Positions 17,871 through 26,587 of a stretch of 45,177 nt of DNA are shown piece after piece. Every line of letters begins with the position of its first letter. Position 1 is the stretch's first letter. This DNA comes from an uncultured Phycisphaerales bacterium (GTDB lineage: Bacteria; Planctomycetota; Phycisphaerae; Tepidisphaerales; Tepidisphaeraceae). A program made the position numbers and the translations under genes. Location: the NCBI GenBank assembly GCA_903871935.1, contig CAIQIQ010000013.1, positions 1-45,177 of the forward strand, read 5' to 3'. Below the pieces are notes generated by a model, which saw nothing but the letters and a program-made list of their open reading frames with translations, was not told where the DNA came from and did not search any database.

Positions 17871-19154
17871 TCAGGGTTGTTTTGGCTTAACCTTCAGGCT
17901 AAGGCCGGTCATGCTGACAATCTCGACCATCTGCCCCGCTTCGATCGGCACATCGCTGGTGGCATTCCAGTATTCGCCCTCCACGAAGACTTTGCCGCCG
18001 GCGCTGTCGATCCGTGCCAGCGCGGGAACGGTCTTGCCCAGCATGGTCTCGTGGCCGCTGCGCACCGGCAGAAACTGCGCCCGCACACCCGCGGCCACCA
18101 CGAACACGAAGAAACCGGCCGTGAGCACGGTTCCGGGGATGATGTAAGCCAGCGAAAGGCCAAAGGCCGGATCGTTACGGTCAAAAAGCATCAGCGCCCC
18201 CAGAAAAAACGCGATGATCCCGCCAAAGGTCAGCACTCCGTGCGTGGGCGCGTAAACATCCGCCAGGAAAAACAGCACCGCCAGGCTGATCAGCGCCAGC
18301 CCCGCCGCGTTAATCGGCAAAGTCGTCGACATGTACAGCACGAGCACCAGTGCGATCACCCCCGCCACGCCCGGCAGGATCGCCCCTGGGCTGCTCAACT
18401 CGCCGATGATCCCGTAAATCACCACAAGCATCAGGATGAACATCATTTCGGGGCGCAGGAACAACTGCAGAAACATCTCCCGCGCGTTCATCGGGATCTC
18501 CACCGCGGCGGCTCCGGCCGTGTGCAGCGTCTGCTCACCAACTTTCCGGCCGTCGATCTGCTTCAGCAGATCGGGCAGGTCCTTCGCGATCAGGTCAATG
18601 ACCTTAAGTTCCAGTGCCTTTTCAGCAGTGATCGATGCGCTCTCGATCACCGCCGACCTGGCCCATTCCGCGTTGCGCCCCCGCTTCCTGGCAATGGATT
18701 CAGCAAGGCTGGCCGTGTCGTTCTCCATCTTCTTCTTCATCACATCATCGGTCTTCTCCGCCTCGCCGCTGGCGCCGATCTCCACCGGATGGGCAGCCCC
18801 AATCCGCGTAAAGGGCGCCATCGCCGCGATATCGGCCGCCATCGTGATGAACGCGCCTGCACTGGCCGCCCGGGCCGGCGCGGGCGCAACATAAACAACG
18901 ATCGGTACTTTCGACTCGTAGAACCTGTGAACGATGTCTTCGGTTGAGGTGACCAAGCCCCCGGGCGTATCCAGCTCAACAACCAGGCAGGCATTCTTCC
19001 GCTCGGCCGCCGCATCAATGGCGCGGGAGATATAGGTAGCCGTGGCCGGGCCGATCGCCCCATCAATCTTGATCAGCCCGACATCCGCAGCCTGCAGGCT
19101 TGCCGCAAGCCCAAAGATGATTACACCCACCAGGATTGCCAATCGATGCCACAT
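17871..19154 (-). CDS. NfeD family membrane serine protease, ClpP-like (427 aa)
   Basis: I start at the ATG ending at 19154, which gives a signal peptide ([20 protein letters not shown]) and has GAGGAT seven bases upstream. An ATG at 19196 would add 14 residues. Residues 25-230 are a ClpP/S49-like protease domain with [11 protein letters not shown], Ser98 in [10 protein letters not shown] and candidate general-base lysines at 140-142. Several membrane helices follow (about 240-345), then a C-terminal OB-fold NfeD domain ([17 protein letters not shown]). This long NfeD form pairs with slipins in membrane quality control, and the slipin gene follows at 13 bases. Confidence 0.93.
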   Translation of the reverse strand: MWHRLAILVGVIIFGLAASLQAADVGLIKIDGAIGPATATYISRAIDAAAERKNACLVVELDTPGGLVTSTEDIVHRFYESKVPIVVYVAPAPARAASAGAFITMAADIAAMAPFTRIGAAHPVEIGASGEAEKTDDVMKKKMENDTASLAESIARKRGRNAEWARSAVIESASITAEKALELKVIDLIAKDLPDLLKQIDGRKVGEQTLHTAGAAAVEIPMNAREMFLQLFLRPEMMFILMLVVIYGIIGELSSPGAILPGVAGVIALVLVLYMSTTLPINAAGLALISLAVLFFLADVYAPTHGVLTFGGIIAFFLGALMLFDRNDPAFGLSLAYIIPGTVLTAGFFVFVVAAGVRAQFLPVRSGHETMLGKTVPALARIDSAGGKVFVEGEYWNATSDVPIEAGQMVEIVSMTGLSLKVKPKQP

Positions 19155-19303
19155 GACATCCTCGATAACAATCACAGTACCAGATAACCCATCCACCGTA
19201 AAACTGATAATCCTATTCCGCGGGCCATCCCCATTCCCATCTCAAGCTCAGATTCCCAGGCAATCCGCGCGAACTATGTTCGCGCCCGCGCCCCATTCTC
19301 GCT

Positions 19304-19462
19304 TTACGACTGCTTTCTGGTGCAGAAGATCAGCGCCCCGATCACGCCCGGCACCCAGCCGCACAACGTCAACAGAGTAACCAACACGATACTCCCGCAA
19401 CCCTTATCCAGCACCGCCAGCGGCGGGAACACAATGCACAGTATGACGCGAAAGAATCCCAT
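19304..19462 (-). CDS. YqaE/Pmp3 family small membrane protein (52 aa)
   Basis: The ATG ending at 19462 has AAGGAGAG upstream and starts MGFFRVILCIVFPPLAVLDKG. The FPPLAV core is the Pmp3/YqaE hallmark. The second helix LVTLLTLCGWVPGVIGALI completes the two-helix hairpin normal for this roughly 50-residue family. Members are found in the cytoplasmic membrane and are linked to salt and membrane-potential stress. It is 149 bases upstream of the NfeD gene on the same strand. A GC-rich hairpin at 19267-19285 lies between them, without a clear U-tract. Confidence 0.92.
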   Translation of the reverse strand: MGFFRVILCIVFPPLAVLDKGCGSIVLVTLLTLCGWVPGVIGALIFCTRKQS

Positions 19463-19534
19463 CGCACCCTCTCCTTCCGTTGTGGTCGGCCATCCTCGCA
19501 CAACCCACCCCATCTACGCAACAGAAAAGATTAG

Positions 19535-19554
19535 GGGCGACAATCCTGTCGCCC
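19535..19554. repeat. REP-like palindrome GGGCGACA/TGTCGCCC
   Basis: A perfect eight-base stem (19535-19542 with 19547-19554) has an ATCC loop, in the 250-base gap between the YqaE start and the lipoprotein gene. On the minus strand it is followed by TAATCTTTTC, so it could also act as a weak terminator, although no minus-strand gene was found to its right. It shares the word GTCGCCCGT with the palindrome at 32233-32252. Confidence 0.5.
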
Positions 19555-19714
19555 GTGCGGGTCTCGCCAGGAAACTCCGTGGCTGGCACGTTCAACCCCG
19601 GTTATCCTGATGACAATGGCTAAAGATGTGTCTGTGAAACAGTCGCCGATCGACATCGCCAGGCTATTCGTCCATGACCGGTGCGTTGCCCTTTGAAGAA
19701 CCAGGGAGCTGACT

Positions 19715-20791
19715 ATGTGGCCCAGAGTTTTGATGGTCGGACTGGTGGCGTGGTTCGCTTGCGGCTGCGCGGGACAGAACTCCGCGGCATCGGCGGCCCG
19801 GGCCCGCGGATTCGACAAGAAGATCATCTGGGTCTGGGGACCAACCCGAAAGACCCCGGCCGACGCGGTGAGAGAGACGGACCTGTGCCGGTCGCTCGGC
19901 TACAACGTGATGGTGATCGACGGGCCGCCCCAATACATCAAGGACATTCTGCCTATCGCGCATGAGCGGAAGATGCAGGTGTGGGTCCTGGTCTCGTGGT
20001 ATGGCGAGTGGGGTTTCCCCAAGCTCGTTCCCAACGTGCCCAAGGACATGGTTCAGCAGTTCCCGCCCGACGAGTTAGCCGGGCTCGCCAAGCAGACCAA
20101 TCCGGACAAGCCGGTGCACCCCGGCCCGTTCCTCTGCTTTGACCGGCCGGAAGTGCGGAAATATGCCGCCGAACTGGCCATAGCCACCGTCCAGACCTAT
20201 CACCCCGACGGCCTCGCCGTAGACTGGGTTGGCTATCGCAACTACCGGGCCTGTCACTGCGCCTACTCCAATCAGCAGCGCGCCAGGTATGCATCCGAGC
20301 ATCCCGACCTCTCACCGGAACAGGCCCAGCGCGACTATTCGCTCACCAGCATGGCCGCCGTCTACGAGGTCGTGCGCCAGGCCGCCAAGGCCGCCGACCC
20401 GAACATCACCATCGGCTGCCACGTCTATCCCCAATTCGACCCCGAGCCATTGTGCGGCAACCGCTTCGCGGTGGACTACCCCGCCCAGACAACCGCCTGG
20501 TTCTTCCAGCCGTTCTGGCCCATGGAGAAGGTCGCCGAAAACGCCCGCACCACCAAGGCCACGGAGCACAAGTACCACGACTACGTCACCGGGACCGGCT
20601 TCATCGGCATGACCATGGAGAAGCCCAACATAAAATCCCCCGAGCGTCTGCGCCAGGAGATCCGCACCATTAAGGCCGCCGGACTCAAAGCCATCTGCTT
20701 CGCCGGCGACGGCTTTTACGCCGATCCCGCACTGGCCCAGGTAATCTCCGAAGAAATCGGCGGCACCTACCGCGCCCCCGCGGCAAAGTAG
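19715..20791 (+). CDS. putative lipoprotein glycosyl hydrolase-like TIM barrel (GHL10-like, 358 aa)
   Basis: The N-terminus MWPRVLMVGLVAWFACGCAG has a hydrophobic core ending in cysteines (C16, C18), so it may be a lipoprotein, although the lipobox is not canonical. The body reads as a TIM barrel: KKIIWVWGPTRKTPADAV, MQVWVLVSWYGEWG, the acidic strand DGLAVDWVGYRNYRACHC, IGCHVYPQFDPEP and a final LKAICFAGDGFY. The DGLxxDW(I/V)xY strand is what GHL10/DUF4015 hypothetical glycosyl hydrolases show. AGGGAG lies eight bases before the ATG. It stands alone, divergent from the YqaE gene. The substrate is unknown. Confidence 0.75.
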   Translation: MWPRVLMVGLVAWFACGCAGQNSAASAARARGFDKKIIWVWGPTRKTPADAVRETDLCRSLGYNVMVIDGPPQYIKDILPIAHERKMQVWVLVSWYGEWGFPKLVPNVPKDMVQQFPPDELAGLAKQTNPDKPVHPGPFLCFDRPEVRKYAAELAIATVQTYHPDGLAVDWVGYRNYRACHCAYSNQQRARYASEHPDLSPEQAQRDYSLTSMAAVYEVVRQAAKAADPNITIGCHVYPQFDPEPLCGNRFAVDYPAQTTAWFFQPFWPMEKVAENARTTKATEHKYHDYVTGTGFIGMTMEKPNIKSPERLRQEIRTIKAAGLKAICFAGDGFYADPALAQVISEEIGGTYRAPAAK

Positions 20792-20935
20792 CACGTGCCG
20801 TCTTCGGCCGTAGCACCTCCCGCCACGGCGCAAGCTGTGTCCTCATCGGCACATCGCATTCTATACTCAGCCGCGACGTCGACCTGCTCGTCGCTGCTTC
20901 ATGACACATCGAGCGGTGCACGATAGCATGGGAGC

Positions 20936-21550
20936 ATGAGGCGCCTTCTGCGCATCGCGATGTGGACGACGTACCCCTTCCTCGTGCTCTCGGTACTTCT
21001 ATTCTTCGGAATGATGTTCGGTGCCACCTTTGTAACCGGTTTCACGATCGAGAATCGCTCCGGGCAGTTCATTTCTGTAACGCCGATTGGCTGCGTCGGC
21101 CCTTCAGGCGAGAGAGCAGCCCTACCGATTGTGATGTTCAGCTTCGTACCACTTCCCGCGCTGCGAGCAGGCGGCTTTCCTCTGGCTGATGGTGAAACCG
21201 TCACCATCCGCTACGACATGGACGACATCAATTTCTCCGAAATCGTGGTCGAAGATGGCCGCGGCCAGCAGTTCCAACTCGTCACCGACCCGACACCGAC
21301 TGCCAACCAGTACCATAGCCCGCAGCAACGACTCTTCGTGATCGGCCGCCTCAAAGACCTGGATCCGGTCGCACCTGAGGTGGCAGTGGCTGCCAAGCGA
21401 GCCCAAGGTTGGCACCGCGGGTCAATCTTGTTGAACGCGATTCTGTTTGCGCCGTGGTTGTTCTACGTGGGATTACGCTGGACCCTCTATCGAGTGGTGA
21501 TCGGAAACACCGCAAAAGGGGTATCCACGGGCGCGCATCCACCTGATTGA
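20936..21550 (+). CDS. hypothetical membrane protein with two terminal helices (204 aa)
   Basis: I do not recognise the family. A membrane helix near the N-terminus (WTTYPFLVLSVLLFFGMMFG) and another near the C-terminus (SILLNAILFAPWLFYVGLRW) flank a polar middle of about 130 residues with beta-rich spacing (NRSGQFISVTPIGC, VTIRYDMDDINFSEIVVEDG). Topology prediction would put the middle part outside the cytoplasm. The Shine-Dalgarno is poor (GGGAG only two bases before the ATG), so the start is uncertain. It has no operon partner. Confidence 0.65.
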   Translation: MRRLLRIAMWTTYPFLVLSVLLFFGMMFGATFVTGFTIENRSGQFISVTPIGCVGPSGERAALPIVMFSFVPLPALRAGGFPLADGETVTIRYDMDDINFSEIVVEDGRGQQFQLVTDPTPTANQYHSPQQRLFVIGRLKDLDPVAPEVAVAAKRAQGWHRGSILLNAILFAPWLFYVGLRWTLYRVVIGNTAKGVSTGAHPPD

Positions 21551-21709
21551 CCCGGACCGCAAACGAGAACGCGGACGGATACCCTTGTCCTGAAGAGGCG
21601 TCAAAAGCCATTGTTTGATATTGGCTCATGACCCCTGATGCCCTCGGGGCGGGAACAAGGAACTCACTGGCAAGAAGGCGCGACCTCTTTGTCCATGTGC
21701 AGTGCCTGG

Positions 21710-22192
21710 TCATGCACTGATACCAGCTTCAGACAAAGCCCTTAGGCTAATCGGCATGTGTGCTTTGCCCATTAATCCAAGTGCCTCTGACCTCGAAAAC
21801 AGACCTCGTCCAGCAATCTCATGCATAGGGTTCCACTCAAGCAAATCTACGCTGGCTTTCCAGACGGCTCGAACAACCACATCGCCACTTACTTGCCTTG
21901 TTCGTAGATACCCCAACAGTCTGGCATCGATAACTCGCGCGCAAGCTTCTTCCTGAACTTCTCTCTCCAATGTTTCCAACCAGGTTTCTTCGCCCTCTGG
22001 TCGACCGGCAGGAAACTCCCAATAGTTAACCTCTTTGATCCTGATAAGGATGAATCGTGAGCTGTCTTGTTCCGTAACGCACAACCCAGCAGAACCATGT
22101 TTCTTTCCAGCTGGTACTACACTTGGAGGGTACCAACTGATACTCCATGCTCCAGAGTCTCTTTCTATTTCCTCAAAATCCTTGGCAATCAT
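21710..22192 (-). CDS. Nudix hydrolase (160 aa)
   Basis: The Nudix box GX5EX7REUXEE is present as GRPEGEETWLETLEREVQEE, with the metal-binding REVQEE glutamates. Upstream are RFILIRIKEVNYWEFPAG, the strand leading into the box. The start is chosen at the ATG ending at 22192 (MIAKDFEEIE) with GGTGA seven bases upstream. An in-frame ATG at 22207 and a GTG at 22276 are possible. Nudix enzymes cleave nucleoside diphosphate derivatives; the ADP-sugar pyrophosphatase branch is plausible, since PAG-led boxes occur there. No functional neighbours are obvious. Confidence 0.88.
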   Translation of the reverse strand: MIAKDFEEIERDSGAWSISWYPPSVVPAGKKHGSAGLCVTEQDSSRFILIRIKEVNYWEFPAGRPEGEETWLETLEREVQEEACARVIDARLLGYLRTRQVSGDVVVRAVWKASVDLLEWNPMHEIAGRGLFSRSEALGLMGKAHMPISLRALSEAGISA

Positions 22193-22436
22193 GATGTCTT
22201 CACCCATCAAAACCCACCATATCACACGCCCCATCCCCGCCCAAGCAAAAACCACATCCCTCTCACTCCCGGCCACAATCCGGCCTTCGGCTTGCTGACG
22301 CTATAGCGCGCTTCGGGCTACACGCTGGCACGCCCATCGCAGTCTGTATCCAGCCGCCGCAGTTTACCCGCTCGTCCTGAGTCGCCGTGGCGATCCGCGG
22401 CGGGGCGGCGCCGTGGGTCCGCCTGTCGGCCGGGAG

Positions 22437-22456
22437 GGCCGTCCTGGCGGACGGCC
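22437..22456. repeat. REP-like palindrome GGCCGTCC/GGACGGCC
   Basis: A perfect eight-base stem has a TGGC loop and lies inside the gene-free stretch 22208-23066. It is one of several GC-rich palindromes in intergenic positions of this window and has no U-tract next to it. Confidence 0.45.
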
Positions 22457-22471
22457 GGTGGCGAATTCCTG

Positions 22472-22501
22472 CCTCCCAAAAATCTTGGTATTTTTTGGAG
22501 G
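22472..22501. other. A/T-cored hairpin in a GC-rich gap
   Basis: CCTCCCAAAAAT (22472-22483) pairs with ATTTTTTGGAGG (22490-22501) around a CTTGGT loop, with one mismatch. It is followed by GTTGGGTTTTT. A second small hairpin, AGGGGG/CCCCCT, sits at 22555-22575. These runs of A and T stand out in the GC-rich surroundings. A terminator for either strand is possible, but no gene lies directly upstream. Confidence 0.45.
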
Positions 22502-22694
22502 TTGGGTTTTTCCGCTCTTTCCATACAAAACTCCTCCCAAACACCCCATATAGTAGGGGGACCTGTTTTCCCCCTCACGGCCGTCACCCCGGCCGTGCTA
22601 TTTGACAACCGAATACGACTACTCCTGCCGGACAAGTAGGCAATGCCGCCCAAAGAGCTGCGCATCGATCCTGAGCATCTTCCTCGCGTGCCTT

Positions 22695-22870
22695 CTGACT
22701 CCTGACTTCTGGCTTCCGATTCATCCTTCATCCTTGGCCTGAGTTATCCACAATCGCCCCGAACCTGCGCATCTCCTCCCCCAATCTCAACCTAACTCAT
22801 TGCCTCCACATCACTTGCCACACACCACCCCTCCCTGCCAAGAACCTGCGCACCTGTCACTTATCCACAC
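22695..22870 (-). repeat. composite intergenic repeat, copy A (heptamers plus two DnaA-box-like sites)
   Basis: From left to right there are six seven-base steps (22695-22736: CTGACTC, CTGACTT, CTGGCTT, CCGATTC, ATCCTTC, ATCCTTG), TTATCCACA (22744-22752), GAACCTGCGCATCT (22761-22774), GAACCTGCGCACCT (22842-22855) and TTATCCACA (22861-22869). TTATCCACA is the canonical DnaA box. The reverse complement has the same order and almost the same spacing as the copy at 30195-30446 (the two boxes start 117 bases apart here, 116 there), so the two form an inverted pair 7.4 kb apart. The rest of the gap 22208-23066 holds the hairpins listed and no gene I can support. Confidence 0.75.
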
Positions 22871-23066
22871 CTGGCACCTTTTTACCTCTGCTCGCCTGCC
22901 GCCGGCCGCCCGCCCATCCCCTTCGCCAACTCGCCCCAAGCTGCTATACTCCCACTCATGGCACTCAGCCTCATCATCGCCCAGCACTTCTAGCGGCCGT
23001 TCCACCGCCCGCGCCTTCGTTTCCCGACTTTCCCGTTCGCCGTTTCCACATTAGAAGAGCATTGCC

Positions 23067-24188
23067 ATGAGCCAGACAGCTACCAGCATCCCCCAGGCCC
23101 TCATCGCCCGCCTCCAGCAGATGGCCGACCGCCAGGCCGACCTGCAGCAGATGATGAACGACCCGGCCATCCTCGCCAATTCCCAACGCATCGTCGCCAT
23201 CGCCCGCGAGGCCGGTCAACTTACCCCCGTCGTCAGCGTCTTCGAGCAATACAAGAAGGCCCAGGCCGAGGTCGATGACCTGCGAAACCTCCTCGACGGC
23301 ACCGACAAGGAAATGGCCGAACTCGCCCAGGCCGACCTGCCCGCCGCCGAAGCCCGCGCCCAGGACCTGATCGAACAGCTCAAGGACCAGTTCCTCGCCG
23401 CCGAGGACAACGCCGTGGACTCCTTCTTCCTGGAAATCCGTGCCGGCACCGGCGGCGAGGAGGCCGCCCTGTTTGCCCGCAACCTCTACGAGATGTACCG
23501 CCGCTACTGCGAGAAGAGCGGCTGGCGCTTTGAGGTGCAGGACCTCTCCACCGCCGACATGGGAGGCTTCAAGGAAGTCATCATCAACGTCCGCGGCCAA
23601 GGCGCCTACCGAAGGCTCCAGTACGAATCCGGCGGCCACCGCGTCCAGCGCGTTCCCGAAACCGAGGCCCAAGGACGCATCCACACCTCCGCCGCCACCG
23701 TTGCCGTGCTGCCTGAATTGCCCGATGTCAGCATCAACATCGACCCGAAGGACATCGAAGAATCCGGCTGCCGCGGCGGCGGCCCCGGCGGGCAGAACGT
23801 TAACAAGGTCGAGACCGGCTGGTTCATCCGTTACAAGCCCACCGGCCTGACCTTCAAGATCACCGAGCTGCGCTCCCAGGGCCAGAACAAGGAACGCGCC
23901 TGGTCGCTACTTCGTGCCAAGCTCTTCGAGCTGGAACAACAAAAGCAGCACGCCGCCGTTTCGGCGTCCCGCAAATCGATGATGGGTTCCGGCGACCGCT
24001 CCCAGCGCATCCGCACCTACAACTTCCCCCAGAACCGCTGCACCGACCACCGCCTTGGCGGCCAGAACGCCGAGGCCGAAAGCGGCGGCAAGAACTTCAG
24101 CCTGGAAAAAATCATGGCCGGCGAACTGGGCGATCTGCTGGACGCCTTGATCGAGCTGGACAAGCAGCAGCGCCTGGCAGCGCTGTGA
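23067..24188 (+). CDS. prfA: peptide chain release factor 1
   Basis: The 373-residue product has the GGQ motif (241-243, in GGGPGGQNVNKVET) that triggers peptidyl-tRNA hydrolysis. The codon-recognition tripeptide is of the RF1 P-x-T type (P197-E-T199 in RVPETEAQGRIHTS), which reads UAA and UAG. The RF1 domain 2 run FFLEIRAGTGGEEAALFA is intact. Length is slightly above the usual 360. The Shine-Dalgarno is weak (AGAAGAG 11 bases upstream). There is no prmC beside it, which often follows prfA in other bacteria. Its TGA abuts the stop of the convergent membrane protein gene with no spacer. Confidence 0.97.
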   Translation: MSQTATSIPQALIARLQQMADRQADLQQMMNDPAILANSQRIVAIAREAGQLTPVVSVFEQYKKAQAEVDDLRNLLDGTDKEMAELAQADLPAAEARAQDLIEQLKDQFLAAEDNAVDSFFLEIRAGTGGEEAALFARNLYEMYRRYCEKSGWRFEVQDLSTADMGGFKEVIINVRGQGAYRRLQYESGGHRVQRVPETEAQGRIHTSAATVAVLPELPDVSINIDPKDIEESGCRGGGPGGQNVNKVETGWFIRYKPTGLTFKITELRSQGQNKERAWSLLRAKLFELEQQKQHAAVSASRKSMMGSGDRSQRIRTYNFPQNRCTDHRLGGQNAEAESGGKNFSLEKIMAGELGDLLDALIELDKQQRLAAL

Positions 24189-25679
24189 TCAGTGCCCGAA
24201 CCAGAAGAGGTTCGACGGCGCTGACTCCAACGCAACGATCCGTACATAGGCGGGAACCTTCTCCGGCGGCAGACGATCGCGGGCAGACTCCAGGATCGGA
24301 TGCGCCCGCGGCGCTTCGATCGCGCGATGCAACTGCACCAAGAGAACTCCACGTGGCAGCACCGGGGTAAGCCCGCCAATCCGGCGATCGACAACGCCCA
24401 GCGGGGTGAGAATCCGGTACCAGGCGAGGAATGGCCGGGTAAGAATCGCATACTGATTGGCGGCCATCCCGCCGAAGATGATGACCATCGCACTGACCAA
24501 GGCCGCCCGGCGGAGCCGTTCGCGACCATCGCGAAGCTCATCGAGCAGCAGGACAACCGGCAGCGAAAGCACCGGCAGGGCAAACAGCAGGTAGCGCGGC
24601 CCTTCGGACCATTCGCCGCGCCAGTTGGGCGTCAGCAGATAGGCGCCGCCGACCACAATGAAACTGACCATGGCCGTGGTACCGGCAAACGGGGAAATGC
24701 TTAGGAACTTGCGCCAACGCATCAAGGCGAACAGGAGGACCGGGAACATGATCAACAGCGAGAACTGCGGATCAACCATTGCCTCGAAAAGGTTCCAGCC
24801 GTTACCGATGGCCGGCACATTCTCCCCCGGCCGCCATTGCCCATACCCCACGTCAGACCAGCTTCCAAACTTCACCTGGTTGACGATGCCCAGCAGCAGA
24901 ACCACCAGCACGCCCGGCATCACCACGCGCAGCAGCCGGCCGACCGGCCGATGCCATGGCATCCGCGAGCGGATGAGCAGCCCGGCACTCGTAACCGGCA
25001 CCAGCAGGACAAACACCGGCCGGCTCAGAACCAGCATCGCCAGCGCACACCACAGCAGAACCTCCATCGCGATACCACGCCGATCCTCGGTAAGCGCGAG
25101 GAACCACAGGCTAAAGTACAGGCACAGCGGCAGTTCCATGGTGTGAGCGCGGAGGTATTGGCAGAAGAACGTGCTGTACAAGCACAGGAGCACGAAAATG
25201 CCCGCTACAACATTGCTCGTGGTCAGCCGCGAAGCCAGGGCAATCAGCGCTGCCGCCATGGCGGCGGCCATCAACGCATACTGCAGGTTCAGTATGGCCA
25301 GCAGCGGCCGACCGGAGTCGATTCCCATCGCCCTTGCCACGGCAAATGCCGGCAGCACAGTGATGCTGCTGCCCAGTCCGTACTTGGAGTACAGCAATCC
25401 GTTCTGCGGATTGCGGGCGAAGAACTGTCCCGACTCGCCATAGGCGGCCTTGTCTTCCGGTACAGAGAGCCGGCCATCATGCACAATGCTGCGCGCTTCG
25501 AGAAACCACGCATAGGGGTCGCCCGGATACAGTTCAGCAGGAGCCAACAGCATGCCCAGCGCGAACACCATCAGCGCCAGCAGCCCGGCCGCGCGATACC
25601 GCGCATGGGGCTGTGACAAGCTTGCCGTCGGCTGTGTGCTCTGGCTCACGCCCGCCGATGATAGCCGCTGGACATGCAC
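24189..25679 (-). CDS. multi-pass membrane protein, GT39/ArnT-like glycosyltransferase candidate (496 aa)
   Basis: About ten or more hydrophobic helices are visible, such as LLALMVFALGMLLAPAEL, ALMAAAMAAALIALASRL and LFALPVLSLPVVLLL. The first loop carries YPGDPYAWFLEARSIVHDG, resembling the early acidic loop that holds the catalytic Asp in GT39/GT83-type polyprenol-linked sugar transferases. The C-terminal part has YRILTPLGVV and a soluble tail. The family assignment is by general pattern only. The start is a GTG at 25679, and another GTG at 25649 is possible. It ends directly against the prfA stop (convergent, zero spacer). It lies 12 bases downstream of the helix-turn-helix gene on the same strand, so the two may share a transcript. 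Confidence 0.7.
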   Translation of the reverse strand: MHVQRLSSAGVSQSTQPTASLSQPHARYRAAGLLALMVFALGMLLAPAELYPGDPYAWFLEARSIVHDGRLSVPEDKAAYGESGQFFARNPQNGLLYSKYGLGSSITVLPAFAVARAMGIDSGRPLLAILNLQYALMAAAMAAALIALASRLTTSNVVAGIFVLLCLYSTFFCQYLRAHTMELPLCLYFSLWFLALTEDRRGIAMEVLLWCALAMLVLSRPVFVLLVPVTSAGLLIRSRMPWHRPVGRLLRVVMPGVLVVLLLGIVNQVKFGSWSDVGYGQWRPGENVPAIGNGWNLFEAMVDPQFSLLIMFPVLLFALMRWRKFLSISPFAGTTAMVSFIVVGGAYLLTPNWRGEWSEGPRYLLFALPVLSLPVVLLLDELRDGRERLRRAALVSAMVIIFGGMAANQYAILTRPFLAWYRILTPLGVVDRRIGGLTPVLPRGVLLVQLHRAIEAPRAHPILESARDRLPPEKVPAYVRIVALESAPSNLFWFGH

Positions 25680-25691
25680 GAACGAAACAGT

Positions 25692-26240
25692 TTATGCGCT
25701 GCCGTTGGTGATATGCTGCATCAGTTGTTCAAAGCTAGTGTCGGGCTTGATCACCTCATTGGCTCCCGCCGTGATGAGCTGGTTCACCTGGGCGGCCGTC
25801 CGCCTGCCCATCAGCAGAATATTGGTCTGCTCCATCGCCGGCACCCGGCGAACGATCCGGCAGATGGCTTGCGCTTCCGCTTCGGATTCCAGTTTGCCCA
25901 ACAGGATCACTTCAGGTGAGAACTCCTGCACCTGCAGCCCGGCCTCAAAGCCGCCCGAGGCGTGCTTCACCTCAAGCCGCGGATCGCGCCGGACAGCCTC
26001 CGCCGTCGCCTGCAGATCCGGCCCAATGAGTTGCACCCGGTGCTTGCCCATATCGAGCCTGTCCATGGGAATGTCGTGGGCCTTCATGAAACTGATCAGC
26101 GATTCCCGCGGAATCCTGCGAAACTTGCTGCCCGGAACTTTGAAGCCCTTGAGTCTGCCACTGTCGAAGCATCGGATGATCGTCTGCTGCGAAACAGTGC
26201 AGATCTCCGCGGCCTCTCCAGTCGTGAACATCGTCTTCAT
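25692..26240 (-). CDS. excisionase-type helix-turn-helix protein with a degenerate receiver domain (182 aa)
   Basis: The ATG ending at 26240 has GGAGG upstream; an ATG at 26339 would add 33 residues. Residues 1-55 are a MerR/excisionase HTH_17 domain: TTGEAAEICTVSQQTIIRCF then GRLKGFKVPGSKFRRIP. Residues 66-180 look like a response-regulator receiver fold, but the phospho-acceptor Asp strand reads PEVILLGKL, with Gly115 in the Asp place, while the conserved Lys (IKPD, K165) remains. It should therefore bind DNA without usual phosphorylation control, perhaps by ligand or dimer state. A transcription factor role is likely, but its target is unknown. Confidence 0.8.
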   Translation of the reverse strand: MKTMFTTGEAAEICTVSQQTIIRCFDSGRLKGFKVPGSKFRRIPRESLISFMKAHDIPMDRLDMGKHRVQLIGPDLQATAEAVRRDPRLEVKHASGGFEAGLQVQEFSPEVILLGKLESEAEAQAICRIVRRVPAMEQTNILLMGRRTAAQVNQLITAGANEVIKPDTSFEQLMQHITNGSA

Positions 26241-26587
26241 ACTCGCCTCCCTCCGCGATGCCACACCCTCATGCGGGATCGTCGGCCGGTCGCGGCATGC
26301 ACGGATTGCTCGGGTGCCCGATACATAGAGGGAAAGCACCCTCGCGCTGTGCAGAGAAATTCAAACGAAGCAAGAACCCGCCGTGAGCACGAATGCCTCA
26401 CCGGTCAGGCGCCATGCCTGCTTACCCTCCGCTTGCCACTCCATTACCCAGTTTACCGTACTTAGCCGGCCAAACAACACACTCGACCAGGTATTTTTGC
26501 GATTTTGTGCAGATGCCATGGCGGGGATGCGCGATGTGAGAAGCACGTCATCTTTACAAAGCCGCCGCTGCTGGGTATCTATTTCGC

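Noticed and set aside
22208..23066. CRISPR array in the heptamer region
   Set aside because: The period is seven bases with changing words and no repeat-spacer structure or cas gene.
22974..23684. Minus-strand frame of 236 codons opposite the start of prfA
   Set aside because: prfA is unequivocal on the plus strand. The antisense product is made of Gly/Ala/Leu shadow composition without motifs.
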